From the IMG/VR virus record IMGVR_UViG_3300027899_000047, positions 1 through 30,810 of that record: DNA of 30,810 bases, one strand, 5' to 3'. The DNA comes from a virus. The position numbers and the translations under genes were made by a program. Below, piece after piece: positions 7,721 through 14,354 of the stretch. The notes below the pieces were generated by a model, which worked only from the letters and a program-made list of their open reading frames with translations, did not search any database and was not told where the DNA came from. The stretch's first letter is position 1; every line of letters starts with the position of its first letter.

Positions 7721-8534
7721 AGTAATCGCAATTGCAGTAGTCCTCGGAGCATTCTTAATGTTTCTTCCAGCTTCATGTGAGCGTATCGAAGCAGGCCACG
7801 TAGGAATCAAAGTAAACAACACTGCATCCGAGAAAGGTGTTAGTAAAACAGAGTTAGTGACTGGCTGGCAGTTCTATCTTCCTTGGGTGAGCCAAGTATA
7901 TGAGTGGCCAACTTATGTCCAGCATAAGGAGTATGAAAAAATTGAAGTAACCATGAAGGGTGGAACAATTTTTACTGCGATTCCAGCAATCAACTACAGT
8001 GTAATTCCAGATTCAGTAAGTTCTATCTTTGAGACATTTCGAAGAGACTTACCAGAGATCGAAGATGGCTTCTTAAAGACCTGCATGCTTGAGGCATTCA
8101 GATCTACTGCAGGTGACTTCACACCTGACTCGTTGCTTATGAATCGACAACTTTTCGAAAATACTGTTCGAGGTAGATTTATCGATCAGGTTCGACCAAA
8201 GGGATTCCTACTAGCACAGTTGACCAGTAACTTAACACCGCCGCCTGCACTAGTTGAGTCAATTACCCTAAAGAATCGTGCTGTACAGAACGCACAAACT
8301 GAAGAGAATAAGGTTAAGATCTCAGTTGCCCAAGCAAATCAGAAGATTGCAGTAGCGCGAGGTGACTCTGCACGAATGGTAATTAGGGCACAGTCTGAAG
8401 CCAAAGCATATGAGTTACAGCAACGTAGTCTAACTGGTGAGATTCTTAAGAAGATGTACCTTGATAAGTGGGACGGTAAACTTCCAAGTGTGATGCCAGG
8501 TAATGGCTCAAATATGATGTATAATCTAAACTAA
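7707..8534 (+). CDS. SPFH/band-7 (prohibitin-like) lipoprotein
   Basis: A 275-residue SPFH (stomatin/prohibitin/flotillin/HflK-C) protein. The hydrophobic N-terminus ends LPASC with the Cys at residue 24, a plausible lipobox. The band-7 domain runs from about residue 27 (RIEAGHVGIKVNN) through TGWQFYLPWVSQVYEWPTYV to about residue 190. Then comes the long helical tail typical of prohibitins (ALVESITLKNRAVQNA... AQSEAKAYELQQRSL). Such proteins form membrane-associated rings or microdomains and regulate proteases. In a phage it may remodel the host membrane or interfere with host HflK/C-type control; this is inference. It is coupled to the upstream two-helix membrane protein. Confidence 0.85.
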   Translation: MTKLKVIAIAVVLGAFLMFLPASCERIEAGHVGIKVNNTASEKGVSKTELVTGWQFYLPWVSQVYEWPTYVQHKEYEKIEVTMKGGTIFTAIPAINYSVIPDSVSSIFETFRRDLPEIEDGFLKTCMLEAFRSTAGDFTPDSLLMNRQLFENTVRGRFIDQVRPKGFLLAQLTSNLTPPPALVESITLKNRAVQNAQTEENKVKISVAQANQKIAVARGDSARMVIRAQSEAKAYELQQRSLTGEILKKMYLDKWDGKLPSVMPGNGSNMMYNLN

Positions 8535-8606
8535 TTAAGTTACGCTAACCCAGCACAATGAATGATAAATTCGGAGTAGGGTGACTATCAGGAGAGACTG
8601 ATACAC

Positions 8607-8680
8607 GGTTCCGTAGCTCAGTTGGATAGAGCAACAGCCTTCTAAGCTGTGGGTCACAGGTTCGAATCCTGTCGGGATCA
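8607..8680 (+). tRNA. tRNA-Arg (anticodon UCU)
   Basis: A complete 74-nt cloverleaf. The acceptor GGTTCCG pairs with CGGGATC (two G-U pairs), D-arm GCTC/GAGC, anticodon arm ACAGC-CTTCTAA-GCTGT with anticodon TCT, and T-arm ACAGG-TTCGAAT-CCTGT. The discriminator base is A and no 3' CCA is encoded. It reads AGA, a codon frequent in the late genes here. A 6-bp hairpin (TATCAG/CTGATA) lies just upstream. Confidence 0.95.
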
Positions 8681-8683
8681 CAA

Positions 8684-9063
8684 TGAGTAAGAGATACTCA
8701 GCAGACTTGTCAATGTCTCATTTAAACTTGATAGGGTATTGGACACGGACATCCTAATATCTACATAGAAGACTATCTCATGGGTAGAAACTGGATGTAG
8801 CTCTATAAAACGCCGGTCTCGTGGGAACAAAGGAGAGCGACACACCTCCTCCCAGTAGTGTTGACCGTTTTAATGAGGGATGCCTCGCAGGTTTTTAGAA
8901 AGTGGAAAACCGAAATAACTACTCACCTCAAATCTCAAGGTGGGGAAATAACCTGTACCCTTGAGAAACTCGTATTAAGTAAGCTGAGATAAGGTACGCT
9001 GCATTGAAGTTGAAAAAGATAAGCAGGTTAGTTCCGATATAAAGGGGTAATAGAATAAGGAAC
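8684..9063 (+). ncRNA. Candidate large structured non-coding RNA
   Basis: About 380 nt without a credible gene, packed with local helices. Pairings seen: 8684-8689/8695-8700; 8737-8743/8752-8759 (one bulge); 8761-8766/8795-8800 enclosing 8773-8777/8783-8787; 8807-8810 and 8814-8818 with 8863-8871, enclosing 8822-8825/8851-8854 and 8831-8835/8846-8850; 8875-8878/8883-8886; 8890-8895/8906-8911; 8933-8940/8959-8966; 8999-9002/9023-9026; and 9031-9035/9059-9063. GTACC at 8955-8959 could also pair with GGTAC at 8993-8997, suggesting a pseudoknot or switch. It sits between a tRNA and a tRNA-like element, as GOLLD and ROOL RNAs of phages often do, but the family cannot be assigned by eye. The transcribed strand is inferred from the flanking tRNAs. 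Confidence 0.6.
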
Positions 9064-9067
9064 AAAT

Positions 9068-9156
9068 GGTCAGGTTGTGTAATTGGTAACACGGTGGAGG
9101 TAGTCGCAGAGATGTTGACCCAAAACAAAATACAGGTTCGATCCCTGTCCTGACTA
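9068..9156 (+). tRNA. tRNA-like element without a recognisable anticodon arm
   Basis: The acceptor GGTCAGG (9068-9074) pairs with CCTGACT (9149-9155). The D-arm is GTGT-AATTGGTA-ACAC (9077-9092) and the T-arm ACAGG-TTCGATC-CCTGT (9132-9148). Between D- and T-arms lie 39 nt in which I find no 5-bp stem with a 7-nt loop having U at position 33. It is a degenerate tRNA, a tRNA interrupted in the anticodon region, or the tRNA-like 3' end of the preceding structured RNA. GGTAGTC (9099-9105) could alternatively pair with GACTACT (9152-9158). Confidence 0.55.
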
Positions 9157-9173
9157 CTAAAAAATTAAAAATT

Positions 9174-9383
9174 ATGGAAAGTGAATTTCGTGTAAACGAT
9201 GACCACCGAAGAAATGAACTAAGTATTATTCCTGGTGGAGGAGTAGTCACAGTTGTCCACACTAATGGAAAGCGGTTCGTATACGATAAAATAAAAAATA
9301 TTCGAGCCTATTGCGAGCGTATTGGAGCTGATGAAAAGGTGTCTGAAATTTGGGTAGAAAATCAGTGTGTCTTCAAGCGATAA
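9174..9383 (+). CDS. Small conserved-looking phage protein, unknown function
   Basis: A 69-residue protein with a compact alpha/beta pattern: RRNELSIIPGGGVVTVVHTNGKR, then YDKIKNIRAYCERI and a final strand SEIWVENQ. No known domain is assigned. It begins 18 nt after the tRNA-like element and stops 7 nt before the DUF4326 ATG, so it likely shares a transcript with the accessory genes that follow. Confidence 0.55.
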   Translation: MESEFRVNDDHRRNELSIIPGGGVVTVVHTNGKRFVYDKIKNIRAYCERIGADEKVSEIWVENQCVFKR

Positions 9384-9390
9384 CTTGAGT

Positions 9391-9729
9391 ATGCAAGTAG
9401 TTCACTGCAAACGAGAACCTTATGATGTCTACATAGGCAGAGGTCAAGGATCAAAATGGGGAAATCCATTTACGCATATTGATGATAAGAAAACTATTGC
9501 AAAATATATTGTATCATCTAGAGATGAAGCCATTCAAAAGTATCGAGAATGGATCTTAACTGGTGAAGGTAAGTGGTTACTTGACTACTTACATGAACTA
9601 GATGGAAAGACTCTCGGATGCTGGTGCTGTCAAAAACCATCAGTGTATACTCAAGGAATGAAGATGATCTGTCATGGTGAAGTTCTTATGGAAATAATTT
9701 ATAATAAAAAGAAAAATGAAGAAATTTAA
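9391..9729 (+). CDS. DUF4326 domain protein
   Basis: A 112-residue single-domain protein. The ATG at 9391 is preferred to an in-frame GTG at 9367, which would overlap the previous gene; the homology begins right at this ATG. Diagnostic segments are VVHCKREPYDVYIGRGQGS, KWGNPF, EAIQKYREWI, LDGKTLGCWCC and CHGEVLMEI: the invariant 'G.GS.WGNPF', 'LGCWC' and 'CHGdvL' blocks of DUF4326. The family is widespread in phages; its conserved Cys/His residues suggest an enzyme acting on nucleotides, but no reaction is established that I know of. It overlaps the next gene by 14 nt. Confidence 0.85.
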   Translation: MQVVHCKREPYDVYIGRGQGSKWGNPFTHIDDKKTIAKYIVSSRDEAIQKYREWILTGEGKWLLDYLHELDGKTLGCWCCQKPSVYTQGMKMICHGEVLMEIIYNKKKNEEI

Positions 9730-10021
9730 AGTATTTGATGAAGGTGCATACGATCACGACATAACAGTTGAGGAAACTGATGAAGGATCAGTATATTCTC
9801 TGTATTATTCAAAAGCATCACACTGGACTTTTGCTGGAGAGTTAATTCTTTCTGCAACAGACGATGGCAACCATATTAAGTTCTCTAAAAAATTCGGGAG
9901 CACTATCGATTATGGTGATTTTGCATATTTGAAAATTCTGATAAATTTTATTGCACAGTTTGACAAACATATGCATTGTCAGTATGAAGTATCTGAGTGT
10001 ACTGACCAATTTATTGTTTAA
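9716..10021 (+). CDS. Small acidic protein, unknown function
   Basis: A 101-residue mixed alpha/beta protein rich in Asp/Glu and aromatic residues (EETDEGSVYSLYYSKASHW). No domain, signal peptide or membrane segment recognised. It overlaps the DUF4326 gene by 14 nt and ends 2 nt before the HtrL/YibB-like gene, so it belongs to the same accessory operon. Confidence 0.5.
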   Translation: MKKFKVFDEGAYDHDITVEETDEGSVYSLYYSKASHWTFAGELILSATDDGNHIKFSKKFGSTIDYGDFAYLKILINFIAQFDKHMHCQYEVSECTDQFIV

Positions 10022-10023
10022 GC

Positions 10024-10743
10024 ATGGTAACCTATGTGACTGCATTCATATCTAATATAAATGATAGACCTGATCGCGACACTGAAAGGTATCTAGAACT
10101 GGCCACACATTTACTAAGTCTTCCTTTTCCTAAGGTAGTTTTTACTGAATCAAAATACTCTAACTTCTTTAGAGAAAATTCGCAAGGTAATACGCAGGTC
10201 ATTGAATTTGAAAAGAGCGATCTTCTTAGATATTCTCAAATAAATAAAGTAGAGTTAATTCTTCCAGGAATTAGAAATATTAGCAAGGACACTCGCGAAT
10301 ACATGTTGCTAATGTCAAATAAAACATTTTTCACAAAGCTTGCAATTGAGAGTAATCCATTTAATACTGAAAAATTTGTTTGGGTAGATATTGGAATATT
10401 TCATATGCTAACTGATCTAGAAAAAAATAAGCCTCTTTTCAAATCAGATTTTATTTTTGAATTAGGAAAAGTGAGAGCCCCAGGTATTTGGAAGTACGAA
10501 TACTCTACTAACTTTGACCTTTTTCAACAAGTGAACTGGCTCTTTGCCGGAAGTATATTTGGAGGGTATTCAGAAGATCTCCTAGAGTTTCACGAGGCAT
10601 GTTTTAATCAATTTGATGAAAACTTAGAGCTAGATAAAATTACTTGGGAAGTAAACCTATGGGCTCAAGTGTATGCAAAGAATCCAGAAAAATTTGAGTT
10701 ATACTCTTCTGATCATAACTCATTAATTATTTCAAATCTTTGA
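10024..10743 (+). CDS. HtrL/YibB-type glycosyltransferase-like protein
   Basis: A 239-residue protein of the HtrL/YibB type, a family with a glycosyltransferase-like fold often found near LPS or surface-glycan genes. Matching segments in order: TAFISNINDRPDRDTERYL (residues 5-23), a 'KVVFTES' strand, LLLMSNKTFFTKLAIE-like residues at about 98-112 (REYMLLMSNKTFFTKLAI), then FVWVDIGIFHM with the D-x-G element, and VNWLFAGSIFGGYSEDLLEF. Such a protein could change host surface glycans during infection, for example to block re-adsorption, or could glycosylate virion parts. The substrate is unknown. Confidence 0.72.
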   Translation: MVTYVTAFISNINDRPDRDTERYLELATHLLSLPFPKVVFTESKYSNFFRENSQGNTQVIEFEKSDLLRYSQINKVELILPGIRNISKDTREYMLLMSNKTFFTKLAIESNPFNTEKFVWVDIGIFHMLTDLEKNKPLFKSDFIFELGKVRAPGIWKYEYSTNFDLFQQVNWLFAGSIFGGYSEDLLEFHEACFNQFDENLELDKITWEVNLWAQVYAKNPEKFELYSSDHNSLIISNL

Positions 10744-10777
10744 TAAAAAGTTAATCTCTTTTTAGTAATATAACAGC

Positions 10778-11161
10778 ATGAACCACGAAAAACTAAATAG
10801 CCTAGCCGATCGTCTGATTGGAATTCCTCAGGAAATTCTTGTAATCCAGACAAATATTCTTGAAAAATCTCAAGATCTACAAAAGATTTCTAACGAGATT
10901 TTACGATTTGAAACAAATTTGAGGGTAGAAATTGCCACACAAGTTGATGAAAATGGAAAAAAAGCTTACTCTAATGATGATTCTAGAAAAGCTGCATTTG
11001 TCGAAAGTTCAAATTCCTCTATCGAATTAGGTGAGTTACGGGAAAAACATCTTATTCTTGATCTGGAGATTCAACGCGAACGTATTTCCTTTGAATGTAT
11101 AAACAGTGAGCAGAGAAATATTCGAGCTCTATTGCAATTCTTTTCAAAAGAATTAGTATAA
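10778..11161 (+). CDS. Coiled-coil protein, unknown function
   Basis: A 127-residue protein predicted to be two long helices (about residues 18-55 and 82-120) separated by a polar segment KAYSNDDSRKAAF. No domain recognised, though similar helical phage proteins with a 'KAYSNdxsRxAAf' linker are familiar as conserved hypotheticals. A TAGTAATATAA box lies about 10-15 nt upstream and could be its own promoter. Confidence 0.55.
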   Translation: MNHEKLNSLADRLIGIPQEILVIQTNILEKSQDLQKISNEILRFETNLRVEIATQVDENGKKAYSNDDSRKAAFVESSNSSIELGELREKHLILDLEIQRERISFECINSEQRNIRALLQFFSKELV

Positions 11162-11191
11162 ATCTTTGAATAAATATATTGAATACTCAGA

Positions 11192-11680
11192 ATGAAGAAA
11201 TACACTGGACCACACGCTGAAATAGAAAGAAAGTTTCTCCTAAAGAGAATGCCTAGCCTCTCTCCACTAGACACTCGTAAAGTCACTCATCACTATGCAG
11301 ACGGAATACGATATACTTGCGACCTATATGAGGACGGCTCTGTTAAATATGTTAAGTGTATTAAACTACCATTAGATATAGTTGGAGGTAACTCAGAAGA
11401 TGAGACTGATATCTCTTATGAGGAATTTGAAGAGGCAATTCAGGGTACTCCTTCTATTATTAAGATGAGATCCCTATATGATATCGATGGATACCTTTGG
11501 GAAATTGATTACTTCTTAACAGTATCGCTTATCATGGCAGAAGTCGAATGGACATTTCCACTAGATGCTATTGATATGACTCAAGTAGCCGAGTTTATTG
11601 TTCCAGAAGTAATGCAACCTCTAGTAATTGCAGAGGTTACTGGAATTCCTGGATTTTCTAACTATAATCTTGCATCATGA
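11192..11680 (+). CDS. CYTH-like domain protein (triphosphate-tunnel fold)
   Basis: A 162-residue protein with the CYTH signature E-x-E-x-K at residues 10-14 (EIERK, followed by FLLK). Later strands are typical of triphosphate-tunnel enzymes: SIIKMRSLYDIDGYLWEIDYF (Lys/Arg and Glu/Asp lining the tunnel) and MAEVEWTF. Family members hydrolyse inorganic tripolyphosphate, thiamine triphosphate or RNA 5' triphosphates, or cyclise ATP. Substrate cannot be told here. AATAAATAT about 15 nt before the ATG resembles the late box. It overlaps the next small membrane gene by 4 nt. Confidence 0.75.
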   Translation: MKKYTGPHAEIERKFLLKRMPSLSPLDTRKVTHHYADGIRYTCDLYEDGSVKYVKCIKLPLDIVGGNSEDETDISYEEFEEAIQGTPSIIKMRSLYDIDGYLWEIDYFLTVSLIMAEVEWTFPLDAIDMTQVAEFIVPEVMQPLVIAEVTGIPGFSNYNLAS

Positions 11681-11880
11681 TAGAAATAATAGCAATTACT
11701 TCAATCAGTATTCTTCTTTTCCTTTGGACACTTGCGATAATCTACCAGGTAAAGACAGGTAAACGCAGAGCTCCGGGTGCTAAGAAGCTTAGGCGAAAAC
11801 TTTTTCCATGGTTCTATGGACCTCGCTCCTTGTTTAAAAATAAAACTAATAATAATGAAAAACCGAGCAACACTCTATAA
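11677..11880 (+). CDS. Small single-pass membrane protein
   Basis: A 67-residue protein with one N-terminal transmembrane helix (about residues 3-23) and a strongly basic tail (KTGKRRAPGAKKLRRKLF). It overlaps the CYTH gene by 4 nt (ATGA) and the next gene by 26 nt, implying coupled translation. Function unknown. Confidence 0.5.
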   Translation: MIEIIAITSISILLFLWTLAIIYQVKTGKRRAPGAKKLRRKLFPWFYGPRSLFKNKTNNNEKPSNTL

Positions 11881-12151
11881 AGACATATCTGCATCTGTTG
11901 AAATTGAAGTAGATGATGTTCTAAAGTTTATCAGATCGTATGCATCTGAGTATGAACTTTCTGAGATACGCAATACTCTTGAGTCATCACTAAACACTTA
12001 TCCAGGTGCAATCAGTGGAATATTTGAGTATACTGGTGTTGAGGGTACGTTAGTACAAGATCAAAAACTTGAATTGCTATCTATTGCATTTAAGAAATAC
12101 TCGCTGGCTGAGCTTGAGGAAAGACTTGGTCGTGCATTTGATATCCAGTAA
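11855..12151 (+). CDS. Small helical protein, unknown function
   Basis: A 98-residue protein. The ATG at 11855 is preferred to a start at 11777, since the extra residues would be a shadow of the membrane-protein gene. The sequence is helical (VDDVLKFIRSYASEYELSEI ... YSLAELEERLGRAFD). It is the last plus-strand gene before the bidirectional terminator at 12170-12197. No family recognised. Confidence 0.55.
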   Translation: MKNRATLYKDISASVEIEVDDVLKFIRSYASEYELSEIRNTLESSLNTYPGAISGIFEYTGVEGTLVQDQKLELLSIAFKKYSLAELEERLGRAFDIQ

Positions 12152-12169
12152 AAGGATACTACTATACTA

Positions 12170-12197
12170 AAAAAGCCAGTATCTCTACTGGCTTTTT
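12170..12197. terminator. Bidirectional intrinsic terminator
   Basis: A near-perfect hairpin: AAAAAGCCAGTA, loop TCTC, TACTGGCTTTTT, with A-run and T-run flanks that provide a U-tract on both strands. It lies between convergent transcription units ending at 12151 (+) and 12218 (-), exactly where termination in both directions is needed. Confidence 0.9.
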
Positions 12198-12217
12198 CTG
12201 TTTAACCTAGTTAAAGA

Positions 12218-12817
12218 TTAATCTTTGGGGATTGCGCCATTTTTATTAAACATATTGTAATTTACTTTAATTTTAACACTCGTTTCTTCATCATCCTTTC
12301 CTTTCTTTTCTTTAAAAATCTTTCCGTTATCATCTAATTTTTCTAATTCAATGACGTGTTCTCCTCCTACTGCTACTTTAAATCGAGTTGCATTATAGAT
12401 AACAGTATCTCCTTTTTTAATCTTTGCAAACTCAGTATGAGTAATACGCTCGCCTGCCTCTTTTTTAAGAGCTTCATTAACAAAATCTGAAAAAGAAAGA
12501 ACTTTCGATTCATACTGTTCTTCCATAAATGCTCTATCTATTTGCATAGGAGCACGCTTTATTTCATTCATAAAGAAGTCAGTAACATCTTGAATATCAT
12601 CCTTTGCTGTGGCGATATGATCGGATGCCCAATTGTGTTTACTGCTAAGTATTTGATCAACCTCTTCAGGATCCAATTTCATTAGTGCCTCAATTGCTGC
12701 CTTAATAGTATTCAAATTATTAAAAAACATATAGTTTTTTAGATTTCCTTTGTTAGATTTAGCCATGCATGAATCAGATGATCCTCCGCATCCACAAGAA
12801 CATTCGTTTAGTTTCAT
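12218..12817 (-). CDS. Late protein with N-terminal Cys cluster and internal capsid-targeting-like motif
   Basis: A 199-residue protein in three parts. First, an N-terminal Cys cluster (C6, C8, C10, C17) and a helical segment with HNWASDHIATAKDDIQDV (about residues 61-78). Second, VLSFSDFVNEA at 106-116, an internal copy of the tag found at the start of neighbouring late proteins, with a potential cut after NE. Third, a small beta domain (HTEFAKIKKGDTVIYNATRF) of SH3-like look. If processed like T4 core proteins, the Cys/helical part and the beta part would be released as separate products. Function unknown. Confidence 0.6.
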   Translation of the reverse strand: MKLNECSCGCGGSSDSCMAKSNKGNLKNYMFFNNLNTIKAAIEALMKLDPEEVDQILSSKHNWASDHIATAKDDIQDVTDFFMNEIKRAPMQIDRAFMEEQYESKVLSFSDFVNEALKKEAGERITHTEFAKIKKGDTVIYNATRFKVAVGGEHVIELEKLDDNGKIFKEKKGKDDEETSVKIKVNYNMFNKNGAIPKD

Positions 12818-13281
12818 TAGATATAATTATATTTTAGCATTTCCATTATTAAAGGTACAGACTCTTCACTAATTTCTAGGTCAGGCTCTGTGCATCTAAC
12901 ATAAAAACTCCTATTTTCTGGTTTAATCCACACATGGTACCCAGCATCGCTTTTAAAAATTAGAGAATAATTTGTCGCATTAGTATTGAATTTTATTGCA
13001 ACAAACTCACATGGACCATAGTTAGTTTCAACAACGGTATCGCCAATTGGAAACTCATCATAGAATCTACTAGTAAATCTAGCATTTGCAATAGTATTAG
13101 TCTGCTTCTGAATTTTACCTACACTTTTAGGATTCATCTTCTCTTCTTCAGATGAAAGATATTCTCTCCAAGGATAGTCATAAGTTTTATTGATTAACTT
13201 TGCATACCCAGCAGTTAGGTCACTTCCGCTTAACTCATTGAGTGCAATAAACTTATTAAATTGTAAGATATGAGATTTCAA
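12817..13281 (-). CDS. Late protein with capsid-targeting-like N-terminus
   Basis: A 154-residue protein beginning MKSHILQFNKFIALNEL, a variant of the F-x-x-F-I-...-E tag. The body is a beta-rich domain (IGDTVVETNYGPCEFVAIKF ... YSLIFKSDAGYHVWI), which could be an SH3-like or OB-like small fold. Its stop overlaps the start of the next gene by 1 nt. No enzymatic motif seen. Confidence 0.55.
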   Translation of the reverse strand: MKSHILQFNKFIALNELSGSDLTAGYAKLINKTYDYPWREYLSSEEEKMNPKSVGKIQKQTNTIANARFTSRFYDEFPIGDTVVETNYGPCEFVAIKFNTNATNYSLIFKSDAGYHVWIKPENRSFYVRCTEPDLEISEESVPLIMEMLKYNYI

Positions 13282-13294
13282 AGAGCCGCTCGAT

Positions 13295-14245
13295 TTATTT
13301 TTTACGTTGATCGATTAGCTTTTGGATAACCTCATGAATTTTTACAAGTTGATCCTTTGCACCTTTAATCTTTTCTTTTCTAGATTCAGTGATTGCTCCT
13401 GAAGCTTTCATTAAGTTCTTCGCTAACACTGCGCGCTTGTGTGTTTTTGCGTCCTTCTTATCTAGTTGAAGACCTGGCTTCTTTTTATCCTTGTCCTTTG
13501 CTTTAAGTTTCTTTTCAACCTCTGCGATATCCTTTGCAGTAATCTCAGTTTTGTCTAGGGCCTTCTTAAAAGCTCCTTTTTTCATGTTAACATCAGTAAG
13601 CTTTGTCTTTTTAGCTTCTCCAATAAAAGCATCAAAGCTTTTTATTTCAGATTTCATACGAGATTCATTTTTTTCAACTGATGGATTCATCCCAACCTTT
13701 ACATCTGCACCAATCATGTCTCCAGTCGCTGCAATCTTATTTAATTCTTCAGGAGTTTCTTCCGGGGTAGTTGCTGCCATCTGAGGTTCTTCAGTAGTTT
13801 GCTGTGCTGACTGTTGTGTTGCTACACCGACTATGCTTAAGTCAACTGTAGTAGTTGGATTAACCTGAACTGGAATAGTTACCGGAGAAGGTAATTGAGC
13901 AATATTTAACTGTTTTGGAAAAAATGGAAGAACTAGTGTCTTTGTCAAATCTACGCTAGAAGAGTCTGGAAACTGTGCATCTTTTGCATCTGAATTGGCA
14001 ATCGCTAGTGCTACATTTATTTCTCCTAATTTTGTATCAGGATTTGCTTTATCTACAATCTGTGCAGGTCTAGTAAAAAGAACTAGATCGTTATTATTGG
14101 TTAATAAATCGCCTAACTCATCTTGATCTTGGTCAGATAGAGTTAATACAATTCTTGAATTTTTACCAGTTAGCTGCTGAGTTTGCATAGGTTGAGTACT
14201 CTCTGCGTCTTCAAACAACTTACTATAGTTAATGAAATGATACAT
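13295..14245 (-). CDS. Putative prohead core/internal protein with two tag-like motifs
   Basis: A 316-residue protein and first gene of the 14245-12218 unit. It starts MYHFINYSKLFEDAES (D/A in place of E/A). An N-terminal domain (about 30-140) is followed by a Gln/Thr/Pro/Glu-rich linker. A full tag EIKSFDAFIGEAKK occurs at 200-213, and the C-terminal 100 residues are extremely Lys-rich and helical (KKLKAKDKDKKKPG), ideal for binding DNA or polyanions. Cleavage after GE at 210 would release the basic domain inside the head, as T4 does for its internal proteins. That is inferred from the motif and composition. Confidence 0.6.
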   Translation of the reverse strand: MYHFINYSKLFEDAESTQPMQTQQLTGKNSRIVLTLSDQDQDELGDLLTNNNDLVLFTRPAQIVDKANPDTKLGEINVALAIANSDAKDAQFPDSSSVDLTKTLVLPFFPKQLNIAQLPSPVTIPVQVNPTTTVDLSIVGVATQQSAQQTTEEPQMAATTPEETPEELNKIAATGDMIGADVKVGMNPSVEKNESRMKSEIKSFDAFIGEAKKTKLTDVNMKKGAFKKALDKTEITAKDIAEVEKKLKAKDKDKKKPGLQLDKKDAKTHKRAVLAKNLMKASGAITESRKEKIKGAKDQLVKIHEVIQKLIDQRKK

Positions 14246-14260
14246 ATCGTTTCTTTATTG

Positions 14261-14268
14261 TTATTTAT
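14261..14268 (-). promoter_or_regulatory. Candidate late promoter box (ATAAATAA) for the 14245-12218 unit
   Basis: The minus-strand sequence TCTAAAATAAATAACAAT carries ATAAATAA 16 nt upstream of the ATG at 14245. Matches the box ahead of the other late units. Confidence 0.5.
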
Positions 14269-14331
14269 TTTAGATACTAGCAAATTTCAGTGCATTATCG
14301 ACTTTAAAATAAGTTGTTAAGTCTTCTCTGA

Positions 14332-14339
14332 ATAAATAA
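14332..14339 (+). promoter_or_regulatory. Candidate late promoter box (ATAAATAA) for the gene at 14355
   Basis: GAATAAATAAAAA on the plus strand ends 15 nt before the ATG at 14355. This gene is the only plus-strand gene here whose product starts with the late tag, so box and tag go together even in the opposite orientation. Confidence 0.5.
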
Positions 14340-14354
14340 AAAAAAGATTACACT

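Noticed and set aside
8684-9063. Group I intron or tmRNA
   Set aside because: The upstream tRNA-Arg is intact, I see no conserved P7-type 'GACTA...TAGTC' core pairing in place, and the tRNA-like element has both acceptor strands on the 3' side, unlike tmRNA.
8928-9128. 66-residue minus-strand ORF in the same region
   Set aside because: No protein-like pattern, overlaps the folded RNA and tRNA-like arms.
8975-9262. 95-residue minus-strand ORF across the tRNA-like region
   Set aside because: It reads antisense through the T-arm (giving the familiar TGIEPV-type translation) and the structured RNA; it is a shadow of non-coding sequence.
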